Positions 43,364 through 52,138 are shown, counted from the first letter of the stretch. The stretch is 64,000 nt of DNA from an uncultured Bryobacteraceae bacterium (GCA_937924525.1 CALDSU010000005.1:62001-126000), one strand, 5' to 3'. Notes: generated by a model from the sequence alone, not told the origin. A program made the numbers and translations.

Positions 43364-44037
43364 ATGCTGACGCACTTGGTTCCCGTAGACCCGCCGCTGT
43401 TCAAACCCGGAGACCGGCTGGCCCTGGCGGATTTCCTGGCGCGATGGGAGCGGATGCCGAACCTGAAGTACGCGGAACTTGTGGATGGTGTGTCCACGTG
43501 CCCTCCCCCCTTTCCTACGAACATGGCCGGCGGGACGGCCTGATGCAATTGGTCCTGGGAACCTACGCGGCGCGCACCGGGATCTGCGAGGTGGTTTCTA
43601 ACGCCACGTGGGTGATGCTGGACAGCGCCCCTCAGCCGGATGGGGCGCTCCGGTTGCTGCCCGAATATGGAGGCAGGACGAAGGTGGATGGAAAGCTCGC
43701 GGCGGGCGCGCCCGAACTGATCGTAGAAATCTGTCCGTCCAGCCGCTCCTTCGACCTCGGGCCAAAGCTGGCGCTGTATCCGCAAGCCGGCGTTTCCGAA
43801 TTCGTGGCGGTGCTGCTGGAAGAGCGGCGCATCGAGTGGCGGGTGCTGGACGAGCGCGAATACCGGCTGAACCCGCCTGGCGAAGGGGTTGTTCATCAGT
43901 CGGCGGTGTTTCCCGGCCTGTGGCTGGACGAGGCGGCTTTCTGGCTCGCGGAATCGCGCCGCCTGCTGGCGACCCTGGAAGACGGGCTGCGATCTCCCGC
44001 GTGCCGGCGTCTCCTCGATCGGCTCGGCGCGCGGTGA
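43364..44037 (+). pseudogene. Uma2-family (DUF820) gene with a single-base frameshift
   Basis: The first 43 residues (MLTHLVPVDPPLF, then LADFLARWERMPNLKYAELV, ending DGV) are in one frame. From VHVPSPLSYEHGRRDG onward the protein continues in the next frame: YAARTGICEVVSNATWVMLD, then PQPDGALRLLPEYGG, GAPELIVEICPSSRSFDL and FPGLWLDEAAF. One base is missing near 43488-43492; restoring it gives an intact Uma2 protein of about 224 residues. A TTG at 43358 is an alternative start. The stop lies in one arm of a perfect hairpin shared with the convergent gene. Confidence 0.82.
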
Positions 44038-44051
44038 GCGCGCGGCTCACC
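44033..44051. terminator. Perfect hairpin containing the stops of two convergent genes
   Basis: GGTGAGC-GCGCG-GCTCACC, a 7-bp perfect stem with a 5-nt loop. The TGA of the Uma2 gene (44035-44037) and the TGA of the minus-strand gene (44047-44049) occupy equivalent places in the two arms. It probably acts as a shared termination or RNA-end structure, though no T tract is present. Confidence 0.45.
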
Positions 44052-45399
44052 CGGCGCACGCGGCGCGGACCGCTTCCACCATCCGCCGCTGGCGCGCCTC
44101 CACGGCCGCTATGATGGTGCGCACTTTCGCTTTTGCCCCGGCGGGGTCCGCGTGGATCTGCGCCAGGCGGGACCAGAGCCGGCTGCCGCTGGTCTCCTCG
44201 ATCTCGAAAAACCAGTCGTCCGCGCCGAAGTCCCGGTACATTTGCCCCTTGCAGGTGTCGGTGGGCTGGCGGACATAGAAGGCGGGCGTGCCGTGGCGCA
44301 GCGCGATCAGCGGCGAGTGGCATTCGAGACTGACCACCGCCAGCGCCCGCGCGTACACCGACGCCGCTTCGTCCGGCAGCCAGAAACGATCGCGCCAGAC
44401 TACGCGCGCGCGCACCTCGGCGGGCAGCGGATCCACCAGCGCGTGTTTGGCCAGTTCCACCTGGTAGGTCATCTCGGGGCAGGCCAGCACTTTGTGCCCC
44501 GTGCGCTGCACGTATTCAACAATCAGGTCGCGCACCTTGCGGTGGTCCGGTTCCGTGGTGCGCTCGTTGATGGCGTCCTTGACTTCATCGGCGGGGACGC
44601 GGGGCACCTTCCGGATCCGGTAGTAGGGCGTGTAGCGGAGCCGGGGAATGACGCAGATAAACCTGCCGGGCTCCAGGCCGTGGGCTCGCAGGAAGGCGAG
44701 GCCCCGCTGGTCGTCCCGGGCGGTCATGCCAAGCTGGGCGTCGGGACCGAATTCCAGCACCGGCGTCTTGACGCCTTGCGCGCGCAGGTAATCCCGCGTG
44801 ATCGTGTCGCGGCAGAAGAAAAAGGCCGCGCGGTCGATGACTTCACGGAGCTCAGCGCTCAGGTGGGTGGGCGGCAGCCGGACTGCCCTGGCTCGCAGTT
44901 CGGCGAGCGTGCCGCCCTCAGGCTCGCGGCCTTCGCCGAATCCGGAAATCGGATCGAGGCTGACGCCGAACACGCCAAAGGGCTTGCCGGTAGCGCGGTG
45001 AAACGCCGCCGCATGGTTGCTGGCGGGGAAGCCCGAACCCGAGCCGCTCAGATACAGGCTCGCCTGCCGCCAGGCTTCCGCCAGAGCGGGCGTCGCAGGC
45101 CGGCCTGCGGAGTCGAGCCCGCCTTCGGCGATCTGCAGCCGCGGGAAGTGCCGCTCCAGAAACTCGCGGGATCCGTGCCCCAGGCTCCCCGGCCAGAGCG
45201 TGATTTCCGCTTCGGGAAAGTACTGTTCCAGCAGCATCAGCGCGCCGGGCGTGTGGCCGATGTCGCCGATGTTGACGCTCTGCCACGAACTGCGCAACAG
45301 GATCTGCAGCCGGCGCGGCGGCTGGGCGCGCGCCAGCACGGGCAGCAACGCCCCGGCGGAAAAGCCGCGGCGGGTGAGGCGGGTCGCGGGACGAGGCAT
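44047..45399 (-). CDS. Polysaccharide pyruvyl-transferase family protein with Tat leader
   Basis: 450 residues. The body follows the pyruvyl-transferase (CsaB/WcaK) fold: SSWQSVNIGDIGHTPGALML, LYLSGSGSGFPASNHAAAFH, FGVSLDPISGFGEG, FFCRDTITRDYLRAQGVKTP and ECHSPLIALRHGTPAFYVRQ. The family normally moves pyruvate from PEP to a sugar in the cytoplasm. Here the protein starts TRLTRRGFSAGALLPVLARA, a twin-arginine leader, which implies export and argues against ordinary PEP use. A TAGAAT box lies 9 nt before ATG. No glycan gene cluster adjoins it. Confidence 0.78.
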   Translation of the reverse strand: MPRPATRLTRRGFSAGALLPVLARAQPPRRLQILLRSSWQSVNIGDIGHTPGALMLLEQYFPEAEITLWPGSLGHGSREFLERHFPRLQIAEGGLDSAGRPATPALAEAWRQASLYLSGSGSGFPASNHAAAFHRATGKPFGVFGVSLDPISGFGEGREPEGGTLAELRARAVRLPPTHLSAELREVIDRAAFFFCRDTITRDYLRAQGVKTPVLEFGPDAQLGMTARDDQRGLAFLRAHGLEPGRFICVIPRLRYTPYYRIRKVPRVPADEVKDAINERTTEPDHRKVRDLIVEYVQRTGHKVLACPEMTYQVELAKHALVDPLPAEVRARVVWRDRFWLPDEAASVYARALAVVSLECHSPLIALRHGTPAFYVRQPTDTCKGQMYRDFGADDWFFEIEETSGSRLWSRLAQIHADPAGAKAKVRTIIAAVEARQRRMVEAVRAACAG

Positions 45400-45800
45400 G
45401 CGACCTTTATTCTACGCGCGAGCGTGGGATGCGAAGGGATGTTCCCGGAAGCGAAACGGAGTGAGGGCGATGGGGCGCCAGGGTTGGCTGCGCACGGCCG
45501 GCGCGGACCGAGACGACGGGAGCGCCCCCCAGTTGAAGGCCAAGCGGCGCATGCCGCTCCCGATAGCCGTCCGGGGCAGGTGGACCAGAAGGATCGCGTG
45601 ACGAGTAGCGCGCGGCGCAGGGAACTCATCACTTCTCCATCGGCTTGACGACTCGCGCCGGCCGCGTCCGGGACTTACTGGCCGGAGCGTGATGCTGGAG
45701 GCTTCGCAAAGGCTTGTTTTCGCCGGAGGCGACGCGCGGACTTGCGCGAATTCACCCGCGCGCACAGATCCCGGGGGTGTCTAATAGAAGATCGGCCACC
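45400..45800. other. Long intergenic region between divergent genes
   Basis: 401 bp with no credible gene; short reading frames here lack coding character. It holds the leftward -10 box (45409-45414), a perfect AGCGGC-GCAT-GCCGCT hairpin at 45543-45558 and a weak TAATAG (45782-45787) 13 nt before the MFS start. Confidence 0.45.
45409..45414 (-). promoter_or_regulatory. -10 box 9 nt before the pyruvyl-transferase-like gene
   Basis: TAGAAT on the minus strand, then 9 nt and ATG 45399. The transcript would start within about 3 nt of the start codon. Confidence 0.4.
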
Positions 45801-47096
45801 ATGAAGATCCCTCACTTGCGCTGGGTGATCGCCGGCATGCTGTTTCTGGCGACGATGATCAATTACGCCGACCGGCTGGCCCTGTCGGTGGTTTCCACGG
45901 ACTTGCGAACCGAGTTCGCCATGACCGAGCAGGACTACAGCCACGTGGTGGCCCTGTTCATGGTGGCCTACGCCATCATGTACGCGGGCTCGGGCTACGT
46001 GCTGGACCGCCTCGGCACGCGGAAGGGCTTTGCGGTGTTCATCTTCACCTGGTCGGTAGCGGCCATGGGACACGCGCTCTCGTTCGGCAAGTGGTCGCTG
46101 GCGGCGTGGCGGTTTCTGCTGGGACTGGGCGAGCCGGGCAACTTTCCGGCCGCGGCCAAGGCGATCGCCGAGTGGTTTCCCGCGCGCCAGCGCGCCCTAG
46201 GCGTCGGAATTTTCAATGCAGGCTCCTCGGCCGGTTCGGCGCTGGCGCCGCCCGTGGTGGCGTTTCTCACCTTGCGATACGGGTGGCGGTTCGCGTTCGT
46301 GTTCACGGGCGCGCTCGGCCTGGTATGGCTGGTGTTCTGGCTGCTGCTGTATCAGCCGCCGCACCGCAACCGGTGGATCACGCGGAGGGAATTCGACGAA
46401 CTGAAAGACCAGGTCCGCCCGCCCGCGGAAGCGGAGCCCTCCCGCACCCGCACCGATTGGCGGCGGGTGCTGGCGCAGCCGGGCTGCTACTCGCTGATCC
46501 TGGCGCGCTTTTTCACGGACCCGGTGATCTACTTCGTCATCTTCTGGCTGCCCGAGTACCTGCGGAAGGAACGTGGTTTCGACCTGGAGATGGTGGGCAA
46601 GTACGCCTGGGTGCCCTTCATTTTTGCGGACATCGGATACATCTTCGGCGGCTGGCTGAGCGGCAAGCTGATGCACCGGGGATGGACGCTGGCGCGGGCG
46701 CGCCGGTTTTGCCTGGGCGTGGGCGCGTGCATGCTGCCGGCGGCGATCGCCGCGCCGATGGTCCCCAACGCGGCGGCGGCGCTCGCGGCGATTTGCTTCG
46801 TGACGTTCGGCCACGCCGTGTGGATCTCGAACCTGCTGACGCTGCCCACCGATCTGTTTCCCGGACAGGAGATCGGCACGGCGACGGGATTCTCCGGCAT
46901 GGGCGGCGCCATGGGCGGCATCCTGGCCAATCTCGGTACGGGCTGGGTGGTGCAGCGGTTCTCTTATGCGCCGATCTTCATGCTGGCCGGTCTGATGCAC
47001 CCGCTCTCGTTCACGCTGCTGCACCGCCTGTTGCCGGAGCGCGAATTCCGCAAAGCGGCGGACCGCATGGAGGCCATGCCGCAGACGCGCCGGTAG
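45801..47096 (+). CDS. MFS transporter, anion:cation symporter (hexuronate/phthalate-like) family
   Basis: 431 residues, 12 membrane helices. The N-terminal half has the ACS-family hallmarks NYADRLALSVVSTDLRTEFA and, later, FLLGLGEPGNFPAAAKAIAE, with a conserved EWFPARQRALGVGIFNAGSS segment. A cytoplasmic loop around residue 200 splits the halves. Family members import sugar acids such as galacturonate or glucarate with H+. ATG 45801 is chosen because helix 1 follows at once; an upstream in-frame ATG (45714) adds non-membrane sequence. Sugar-acid-type enzymes lie further downstream (50016-52138), consistent with but not proving this role. Confidence 0.88.
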   Translation: MKIPHLRWVIAGMLFLATMINYADRLALSVVSTDLRTEFAMTEQDYSHVVALFMVAYAIMYAGSGYVLDRLGTRKGFAVFIFTWSVAAMGHALSFGKWSLAAWRFLLGLGEPGNFPAAAKAIAEWFPARQRALGVGIFNAGSSAGSALAPPVVAFLTLRYGWRFAFVFTGALGLVWLVFWLLLYQPPHRNRWITRREFDELKDQVRPPAEAEPSRTRTDWRRVLAQPGCYSLILARFFTDPVIYFVIFWLPEYLRKERGFDLEMVGKYAWVPFIFADIGYIFGGWLSGKLMHRGWTLARARRFCLGVGACMLPAAIAAPMVPNAAAALAAICFVTFGHAVWISNLLTLPTDLFPGQEIGTATGFSGMGGAMGGILANLGTGWVVQRFSYAPIFMLAGLMHPLSFTLLHRLLPEREFRKAADRMEAMPQTRR

Positions 47097-47250
47097 GAGC
47101 GCCCCTGACTCCCCGCGGAGCCGGGAGCGGCAACGCGCAGGCCTGGGTGGAGCCGGCGTTCGAGGTTGGGTGGGACCCTCGACCGCTCGGCCCCTCGCTT
47201 CCGCTCGCGGCTCTGTGGGCCGTGGAGAGGGGGCGCTCTGTCGGGATTGG

Positions 47251-48141
47251 TTACGCCGAGTAGCCGGCTTGGCGGATCTCGTCGAGGACCGAGGGCCGCT
47301 CGGCGAACCAGTGCAGCAGGCGCGCGGCCTTGGTGCTGGCGAAGCGTTGATCCATCGCCAGCGCCGCCGCCATGGGCCCGAGCACGGCCTCGGCCTGCTC
47401 AAGCGGCCAGTCCTCGATGCGGGCTTCCCGGCCGCAGGCCTCGCAGACGGCCTCCGCGACCTGCTTCACCTGCACGGCGGGTTTGTCGACCGCCAGGAAC
47501 AACTCGCCCGCCGGGGCCTGCTCAGCTGCGAGGGCGTAGAGGTTGGCCAGGTCGTCGACATGCACAAAGGTCATGTGGTTCTCTCCGCCGCGCACGAGTT
47601 TGACGACGCCGTGCTGGCGGGCCTGCTGCATCAGCCCGGCGACGAAGCCTCCGCGCCGCCCGAAGACCATGCCCGGCCGGAGCACGACGCTGCGCACGCC
47701 GCGCCCGGCGCCGTCGAGCACCAGGCGCTCGACGGCGGGCCGCCAGGCGACGATCTGCGGCGGCAGCAGCGGGCTCAACTCGCCGGCCACCCGGCCGAAG
47801 GTGGGTCCCACCACCCAAACTCCGCTGGTGTAGACGAAGGGTTTGCCCGTGCCGGCGAGGGACTCGAGCATCGCTTCGACCGCGGCGCGGTCGCGCTGCG
47901 GCGCCTCCGGGTCCCCCATGGCCATGGCGGTATGGATGACCGCATCGGCGTCTCGCGCGCCCGCCGCCAGCGCGGCGGGATCCGCCAGATCGCCCCGCAC
48001 CGGCCGGACGCCGCGCTGCTCGAGTTGCGAGGCCCGCTCCTGGTTGCGCGCCAAGCCCCATACTTCGTGCCCGCGCCCTTGCAACTCCTCGGCCACCGCG
48101 CTGCCGATGTAGCCAGTGGCGCCCGTGAGAAAAATCTTCAT
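47251..48141 (-). CDS. NAD(P)-dependent sugar-epimerase-like SDR protein
   Basis: 296 residues, extended SDR family. It opens MKIFLTGATGYIGSAVAEEL with the GxxGxxG nucleotide loop. The usual YxxxK is not clear: the active-site region reads FVYTSGVWVVGPTF, then VAWRPAVERLVLDG, an atypical-SDR pattern as in NmrA/YlbE-like members. MTFVHVDDLANLYALA, the substrate-side conserved segment, is present. Substrate unknown. Start ATG 48141, preceded by GGAGCGGG. Longer in-frame extension upstream is non-coding. Confidence 0.85.
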   Translation of the reverse strand: MKIFLTGATGYIGSAVAEELQGRGHEVWGLARNQERASQLEQRGVRPVRGDLADPAALAAGARDADAVIHTAMAMGDPEAPQRDRAAVEAMLESLAGTGKPFVYTSGVWVVGPTFGRVAGELSPLLPPQIVAWRPAVERLVLDGAGRGVRSVVLRPGMVFGRRGGFVAGLMQQARQHGVVKLVRGGENHMTFVHVDDLANLYALAAEQAPAGELFLAVDKPAVQVKQVAEAVCEACGREARIEDWPLEQAEAVLGPMAAALAMDQRFASTKAARLLHWFAERPSVLDEIRQAGYSA

Positions 48142-48172
48142 CCGTGTTCCCGCTCCTGCAACGCCCGCTATT

Positions 48173-48208
48173 GTCGCGCAAACCGGGTTTGCCTGCGAAT
48201 TGCGCGAC
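48173..48208. repeat. 9-bp inverted repeat with 18-nt spacer
   Basis: GTCGCGCAA at 48173-48181 and TTGCGCGAC at 48200-48208, in the 256-bp gap between divergent genes. An internal CAAACC-G-GGTTTG symmetry overlaps it. It lies about 30 bp upstream of the epimerase start and could be an operator. Confidence 0.4.
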
Positions 48209-48282
48209 TGACCGCCGGGCGGGGGACTCTTCGCCTTTCCATGTCTGAATCCCACGACGGCGCGGGCCGAGCGAGGTTGTTC

Positions 48283-48302
48283 CGCCAGGCTACAGGCTGG
48301 CG
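48283..48302. repeat. Hairpin upstream of the flippase gene
   Basis: CGCCAG at 48283-48288 and CTGGCG at 48297-48302 with an 8-nt loop. It is in the same 256-bp gap, about 95 bp before the flippase start. No function can be assigned. Confidence 0.3.
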
Positions 48303-48397
48303 CGCGGCCTGCCGATGGGTAAGGTGGGCGCCGTGGAGGCGGGGGACGCCGACGACCAGCCACGCTTCGAACCTCGCGGACGCGGGCGCCACCACGA

Positions 48398-49936
48398 GTG
48401 AGGACTATCCTGTCCACGGATTTGCGAGTGCCGGAGACCGCCCCCGGCGCCAGCCTCCTGCGGCGTCTGGCCGCCAACTCCGCTTGGACGCTGGCGGGCC
48501 AGGGCTTGCCCGTACTGGTCGCGGTGGCGGTGACGCCGGCGCTGGTGCGTCTGCTAGGCGACGACCGGCTGGGCGTGCTCGGCATCGTCTGGGCGGTGCT
48601 GGGGTATCTTGGCATCTTCGAGCTGGGGATTGGCCGGGCGCTGACCCGCTGCGTGGCTCGCTCGCTGATGGCGACGCCCGGCAGCGGAGCGGACCAGGTG
48701 TGGCCAGGACTGGCGGCGCTTGGAAGCCTCGGAGTCGGGGTGGGGGGGGTGGTAGCCGCCGCCGCGCCGTGGCTGGCGCAACACGCCCTGCGCTTGCCCG
48801 ATGAGTTCCAGGCCGAGGCTACCCGCGCATTCTTCGGCGTGGCGGCCACCGTGCCGTTCGTGCTGGTGGCGACGGGGCTCCGGGGCATTCTGGAGGCCTA
48901 CGGCGAGTTCCGCGCGCTCAGCTTCGTGCGTTCGGCGGCCGGCTCCCTCATGTTCCTGGGCCCCTGGCTAGTGTGGCGCCAGTGGCCGGATTTGGGCGCC
49001 GTCGTCGCGGTGCTGTGGGGCACGCGCGCCGGCACGTGCGCCGTGTTGATGCATTTGTGCTGGTCCCGGACGGCGGAACTCCGCCAGCCGTGGCGCTGGC
49101 GCTCCGGAGAGCTGCGCCGCATGCTGGGCTACGGCGGGTGGATCACCGTGTCCCAGCTTGCGGGCTCGGCGATGGGTCTGGCCGACCGCCTGTTGCTGGG
49201 AGCGCTGGGCTCGGCGCGCGCCGTTGCGTATTACGCGACGCCCCACGAGATCCTCTCCCGCGGCACAATCCTGTCATCGTCCTTGGCGACCGCGCTGTTT
49301 CCGGATTTCGCGCGCGCGGCCGAGCACCCGGCCCGCGCGGCGGCGCTCTTCACGCATGCGGGGCGCTGGCTGTTGTGGCTTCTGGGCCCTTCCTGCCTGC
49401 TGCTGGCGGCCGCGGCTCCCGAACTGGCGGGGTGGTGGCTGGGTCCGCGCTTCGCCGCCCACGCCGTGCCGCTGCTGCCCTGGATGATCGCGGGAACCTT
49501 GCTCGGCAGTTTTGTGCTGGTCCCGGTTTCGCTCCTCCAGGGACAAGGGCGTCCGGCGTCCTTCGCGCGCTTCCAGTTGGTGGAACTGCCGATCGTGATT
49601 GGGGTCCTCAGTCTGGCCATCCCCCGCGCCGGGGTGCTGGCCGCGGCGGTGGTAATGGCCGTGCGGGCGGCCGGAGAAACGGTTGTGGCGGCGGCGCTGG
49701 CCTGCCGCGAACTGCCCGCGGTGCGGCCCGCGGCGATCCGCCTGACGGCGCTCTTCCTGGGGTGCGCCGCCGGGGTGGCGGGTCTGGGCGTCTTCGCCAT
49801 GGCAGCCGAGCGCCTGGCCGCCGCGGGCCTACTCAGCGTCCTGCTGCCCTGGGCGGGCGAAAGACTTCTCTTCCGCAGTGTTGCCACACCGGTCCGGCTT
49901 CGTCCCGCTGGCGGCGCCCGGGAGGCGGGAGTCTGA
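48398..49936 (+). CDS. Polysaccharide flippase (Wzx/MOP superfamily)
   Basis: 512 residues, about 12-14 membrane helices. It begins with SLLRRLAANSAWTLAGQGLP, then TPALVRLLGDDRLGVLGIVW, the N-terminal pattern of polysaccharide-biosynthesis flippases that move lipid-linked oligosaccharides across the inner membrane. GYGGWITVSQLAGSAMGLAD starts the second half. GTG start at 48398. No glycosyltransferases are adjacent, so it looks like an orphan flippase. Confidence 0.85.
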   Translation: MRTILSTDLRVPETAPGASLLRRLAANSAWTLAGQGLPVLVAVAVTPALVRLLGDDRLGVLGIVWAVLGYLGIFELGIGRALTRCVARSLMATPGSGADQVWPGLAALGSLGVGVGGVVAAAAPWLAQHALRLPDEFQAEATRAFFGVAATVPFVLVATGLRGILEAYGEFRALSFVRSAAGSLMFLGPWLVWRQWPDLGAVVAVLWGTRAGTCAVLMHLCWSRTAELRQPWRWRSGELRRMLGYGGWITVSQLAGSAMGLADRLLLGALGSARAVAYYATPHEILSRGTILSSSLATALFPDFARAAEHPARAAALFTHAGRWLLWLLGPSCLLLAAAAPELAGWWLGPRFAAHAVPLLPWMIAGTLLGSFVLVPVSLLQGQGRPASFARFQLVELPIVIGVLSLAIPRAGVLAAAVVMAVRAAGETVVAAALACRELPAVRPAAIRLTALFLGCAAGVAGLGVFAMAAERLAAAGLLSVLLPWAGERLLFRSVATPVRLRPAGGAREAGV

Positions 49937-49993
49937 ACGGCCGCCCCGCCCTCATCACGCCCAAGCGCGGGCACGCGCAGGCACCCGGCAGTT

Positions 49994-49999
49994 TATACT
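49994..49999 (+). promoter_or_regulatory. -10 box for the enolase-superfamily gene
   Basis: TATACT, 16 nt before ATG 50016, inside a short CAGT-TTAT-ACTG symmetry. It predicts a leader of about 10 nt. No clear -35 box. Confidence 0.4.
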
Positions 50000-50015
50000 G
50001 AAACGCGGATTCTCT

Positions 50016-51293
50016 ATGCAGCCAATGACACGCCGCTCCTGGACCCGGCTGGCAGGCGCGGGCCTGCTGGCGCTCCCGAGGCTCGCCCAGGCAGTACAGA
50101 GCGCCTCCTCGCCTTACCGTCGCCCCAAGCTCAAGATTACCGATATCCGTACCGCGGAAATCCGCGCGCACGGTTACCAACTTCACGTCCGCGTGTACAC
50201 CGACCAGGGTATTTACGGCCACGGCGAAGCCACTGATTCGGCGCACGGCGGGATTCCGCTGATCCAGATGTTCCGCCGGTTTCTGATCGGACAGGACCCG
50301 CTGAACGTCGATTACCTGTTTGAGCGGATCCGGACCGGCGGCATCTTCGCGGGCGCCCAGGCGGGCCAGTACGTCACCGCCCTCACCGCCGTGGAGATCG
50401 CGCTGTGGGATCTGGCGGGCAAGGCCCTCGGGCTGCCGGTATACCAGTTGCTCGGCGGCAGGATGCGGGACCGGATCCGCATCTACTGCGACTCGCAGAC
50501 CGAGGACCCCGGCGACCCCCAGGCCGAAGCCAAAATCGCCCAGATCAAGGGCCTCGGCTTCACCGCCTGCAAGATCGACATCGATGACGCGGCCGATCCC
50601 GCCCGCTGGGACAAGGTGAACTGGACGGCGTCGAACGGTGAAATCGACTCGATGCTGAAGAAGATCGCTTTCATGCGGGAGCAACTCGACAAAGGCGGAC
50701 CGCCCCGCCGCATCGACCTGGCGGTGGACATGCACGGCCGCTACGACATGACCACCGGCCGCCGCGTGGCCCGGGAAGTGGAGCCGTTCAAGCTCCTGTT
50801 CCTCGAAGAACCCGTGCCCGCCGAAAACGTCGACGCGATGCGCGACGTGCGCGAGAACACGACCACGCCCATCTGTTGCGGCGAGAATGTTTTCCTTCGC
50901 CATGGTTTCCGCCCGATTCTGGAAAAACGCGCCGCCGACATCATCATGCCGGACATTCAGAAGGCCGGCGGTCTGCTGGAATGCCGCAAGATTGCGGACA
51001 TGGCGCACACCTACTACGTTCCGGTGGCGCCGCACTGCGTGGTGTCGCCGATCGGCACCATGGCTTCGTGCCACGTGTGCGCGGCGATTCCCAACTTCCT
51101 GGTGCTCGAGTGGCACTGGATCCAGCGGCTGGAATTGTGGCGCAGCTTCGTCAAGGAAGGCGACATCATCGACAAAGGTTTCGTCACGGTGACGGATCGT
51201 CCCGGCATCGGGGTGGAAATGGACGAGGAGGCGGCGCGCAAGGCGCAGGTCCCCGGCACACCGTGGTTTGTCCCGAACAAGGAGGCCGCATGA
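50016..51293 (+). CDS. Enolase-superfamily sugar-acid dehydratase-like enzyme with Tat leader
   Basis: 425 residues. The leader MTRRSWTRLAGAGLLALPRL is twin-arginine type. The capping domain is followed by the barrel with CKIDIDD (K186), metal ligands D238 (DMHGRYD), E264 (LEEPVP) and E290 (CCGENVF), D313 and catalytic H340 (APHCVVSPIG). This set resembles galactonate/gluconate-type acid-sugar dehydratases of the mandelate racemase subgroup, which abstract a proton next to the carboxylate and eliminate water. Substrate not deducible. The stop overlaps the next start (ATGA). Confidence 0.85.
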   Translation: MQPMTRRSWTRLAGAGLLALPRLAQAVQSASSPYRRPKLKITDIRTAEIRAHGYQLHVRVYTDQGIYGHGEATDSAHGGIPLIQMFRRFLIGQDPLNVDYLFERIRTGGIFAGAQAGQYVTALTAVEIALWDLAGKALGLPVYQLLGGRMRDRIRIYCDSQTEDPGDPQAEAKIAQIKGLGFTACKIDIDDAADPARWDKVNWTASNGEIDSMLKKIAFMREQLDKGGPPRRIDLAVDMHGRYDMTTGRRVAREVEPFKLLFLEEPVPAENVDAMRDVRENTTTPICCGENVFLRHGFRPILEKRAADIIMPDIQKAGGLLECRKIADMAHTYYVPVAPHCVVSPIGTMASCHVCAAIPNFLVLEWHWIQRLELWRSFVKEGDIIDKGFVTVTDRPGIGVEMDEEAARKAQVPGTPWFVPNKEAA

Positions 51294-52138
51294 GACCGCT
51301 CGCTTTCTTCGCCGTCGCCGCCTGCGCTCTGGCGGCCGATGTAACGCCGGATCCGCGGCTACGGCAGAATCGCGACACCTACCACCCGGTCGTCGACCTG
51401 CTGAAGCCGTCCCGCGGGATGGTGACGGACGCCCAACTGGCGCGGCTGAAGACGCTCCCGCTGGAGGCGATTTGGGGCGCGGTGCACAGCAAGGGTTACA
51501 CCAACTGCCACCACAGCGGCCTGAAGAGCACGCGCCCGGACGAGCGGCTGGTGGGCCGCGCGCTGACCATCCGCTACCTGCCCCAGCGCCCCGACCTGAC
51601 CGAAGCGATGACGCGCCTGGCCAAGGAAGGCGATTGGCCGCGGGCATATAACGTCCGCGCGGCCGAGGAGGCCAAGCCGGGCGATGTGGTGGTGGTGGAT
51701 CTGGGCGGCGTGATCGCCGACGGGGTCTTCTTCGGCGACATCTCCGCGCTGGGTATCCAACTGCGCGGCGCCGCCGGCGCCGTGCTCTGGGGCTCCACGC
51801 GCGACTACAGCGAACTGAAGGAGATGGCTGGCTTTCCCGTGCTGGCCGTTGGTTTCGACCCGGCGGGCGCGCGCCAGATCGGGGTGGACTGGAACGTGCC
51901 GATTCGCGTCGGCAATGTCACGGTGCTGCCGGGGGACGTCGTGGTCGCCGACGCCGAGGCGGTGCTTTTTTTCCCGGCCTCGATTGTGGACGAAGTGATC
52001 CGGCTGGCCAGCGACCTGGTGGAGCAGGAGGAGTTCGAGCGCAAGATGGCGCGGGAGAAGAAACACCGTTTCCGCGACGTTTATCCGCTGAGCCCCGAGT
52101 TGCGCAAGCGGTTTGAACAGGAGCGCCGCAAGCAGTAA
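51290..52138 (+). CDS. Exported RraA-family (HMG/CHA aldolase-like) protein
   Basis: 282 residues. A Sec signal peptide (RPLAFFAVAACALAAD) is followed by an RraA/MenG-like fold: GRALTIRYLP, AKPGDVVVVDLGGVIADGVF, GDISALGIQLRGAAGAVLWG, TRDYSEL and GDVVVADAEAVLFFP. The G-D/R-D residues (FGDIS and STRD) correspond to metal and substrate-binding positions of 4-hydroxy-4-methyl-2-oxoglutarate aldolases. Overlap with the enolase-type gene suggests a two-step route on a sugar acid or keto acid outside the cytoplasm (inference). It ends 32 bp before the ATPase-SPFH operon. Confidence 0.82.
   Translation: MRPLAFFAVAACALAADVTPDPRLRQNRDTYHPVVDLLKPSRGMVTDAQLARLKTLPLEAIWGAVHSKGYTNCHHSGLKSTRPDERLVGRALTIRYLPQRPDLTEAMTRLAKEGDWPRAYNVRAAEEAKPGDVVVVDLGGVIADGVFFGDISALGIQLRGAAGAVLWGSTRDYSELKEMAGFPVLAVGFDPAGARQIGVDWNVPIRVGNVTVLPGDVVVADAEAVLFFPASIVDEVIRLASDLVEQEEFERKMAREKKHRFRDVYPLSPELRKRFEQERRKQ

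Noticed and set aside
45412-45765. Short minus-strand open frames in the 401-bp intergenic region as a gene
   Set aside because: No ribosome-binding site, Arg/Ser-rich composition and no recognisable motif.
47097-47250. Possible repeat element in the gap with two CCGCTCG copies
   Set aside because: The direct repeats are short and no second copy of the whole unit was found in the window.
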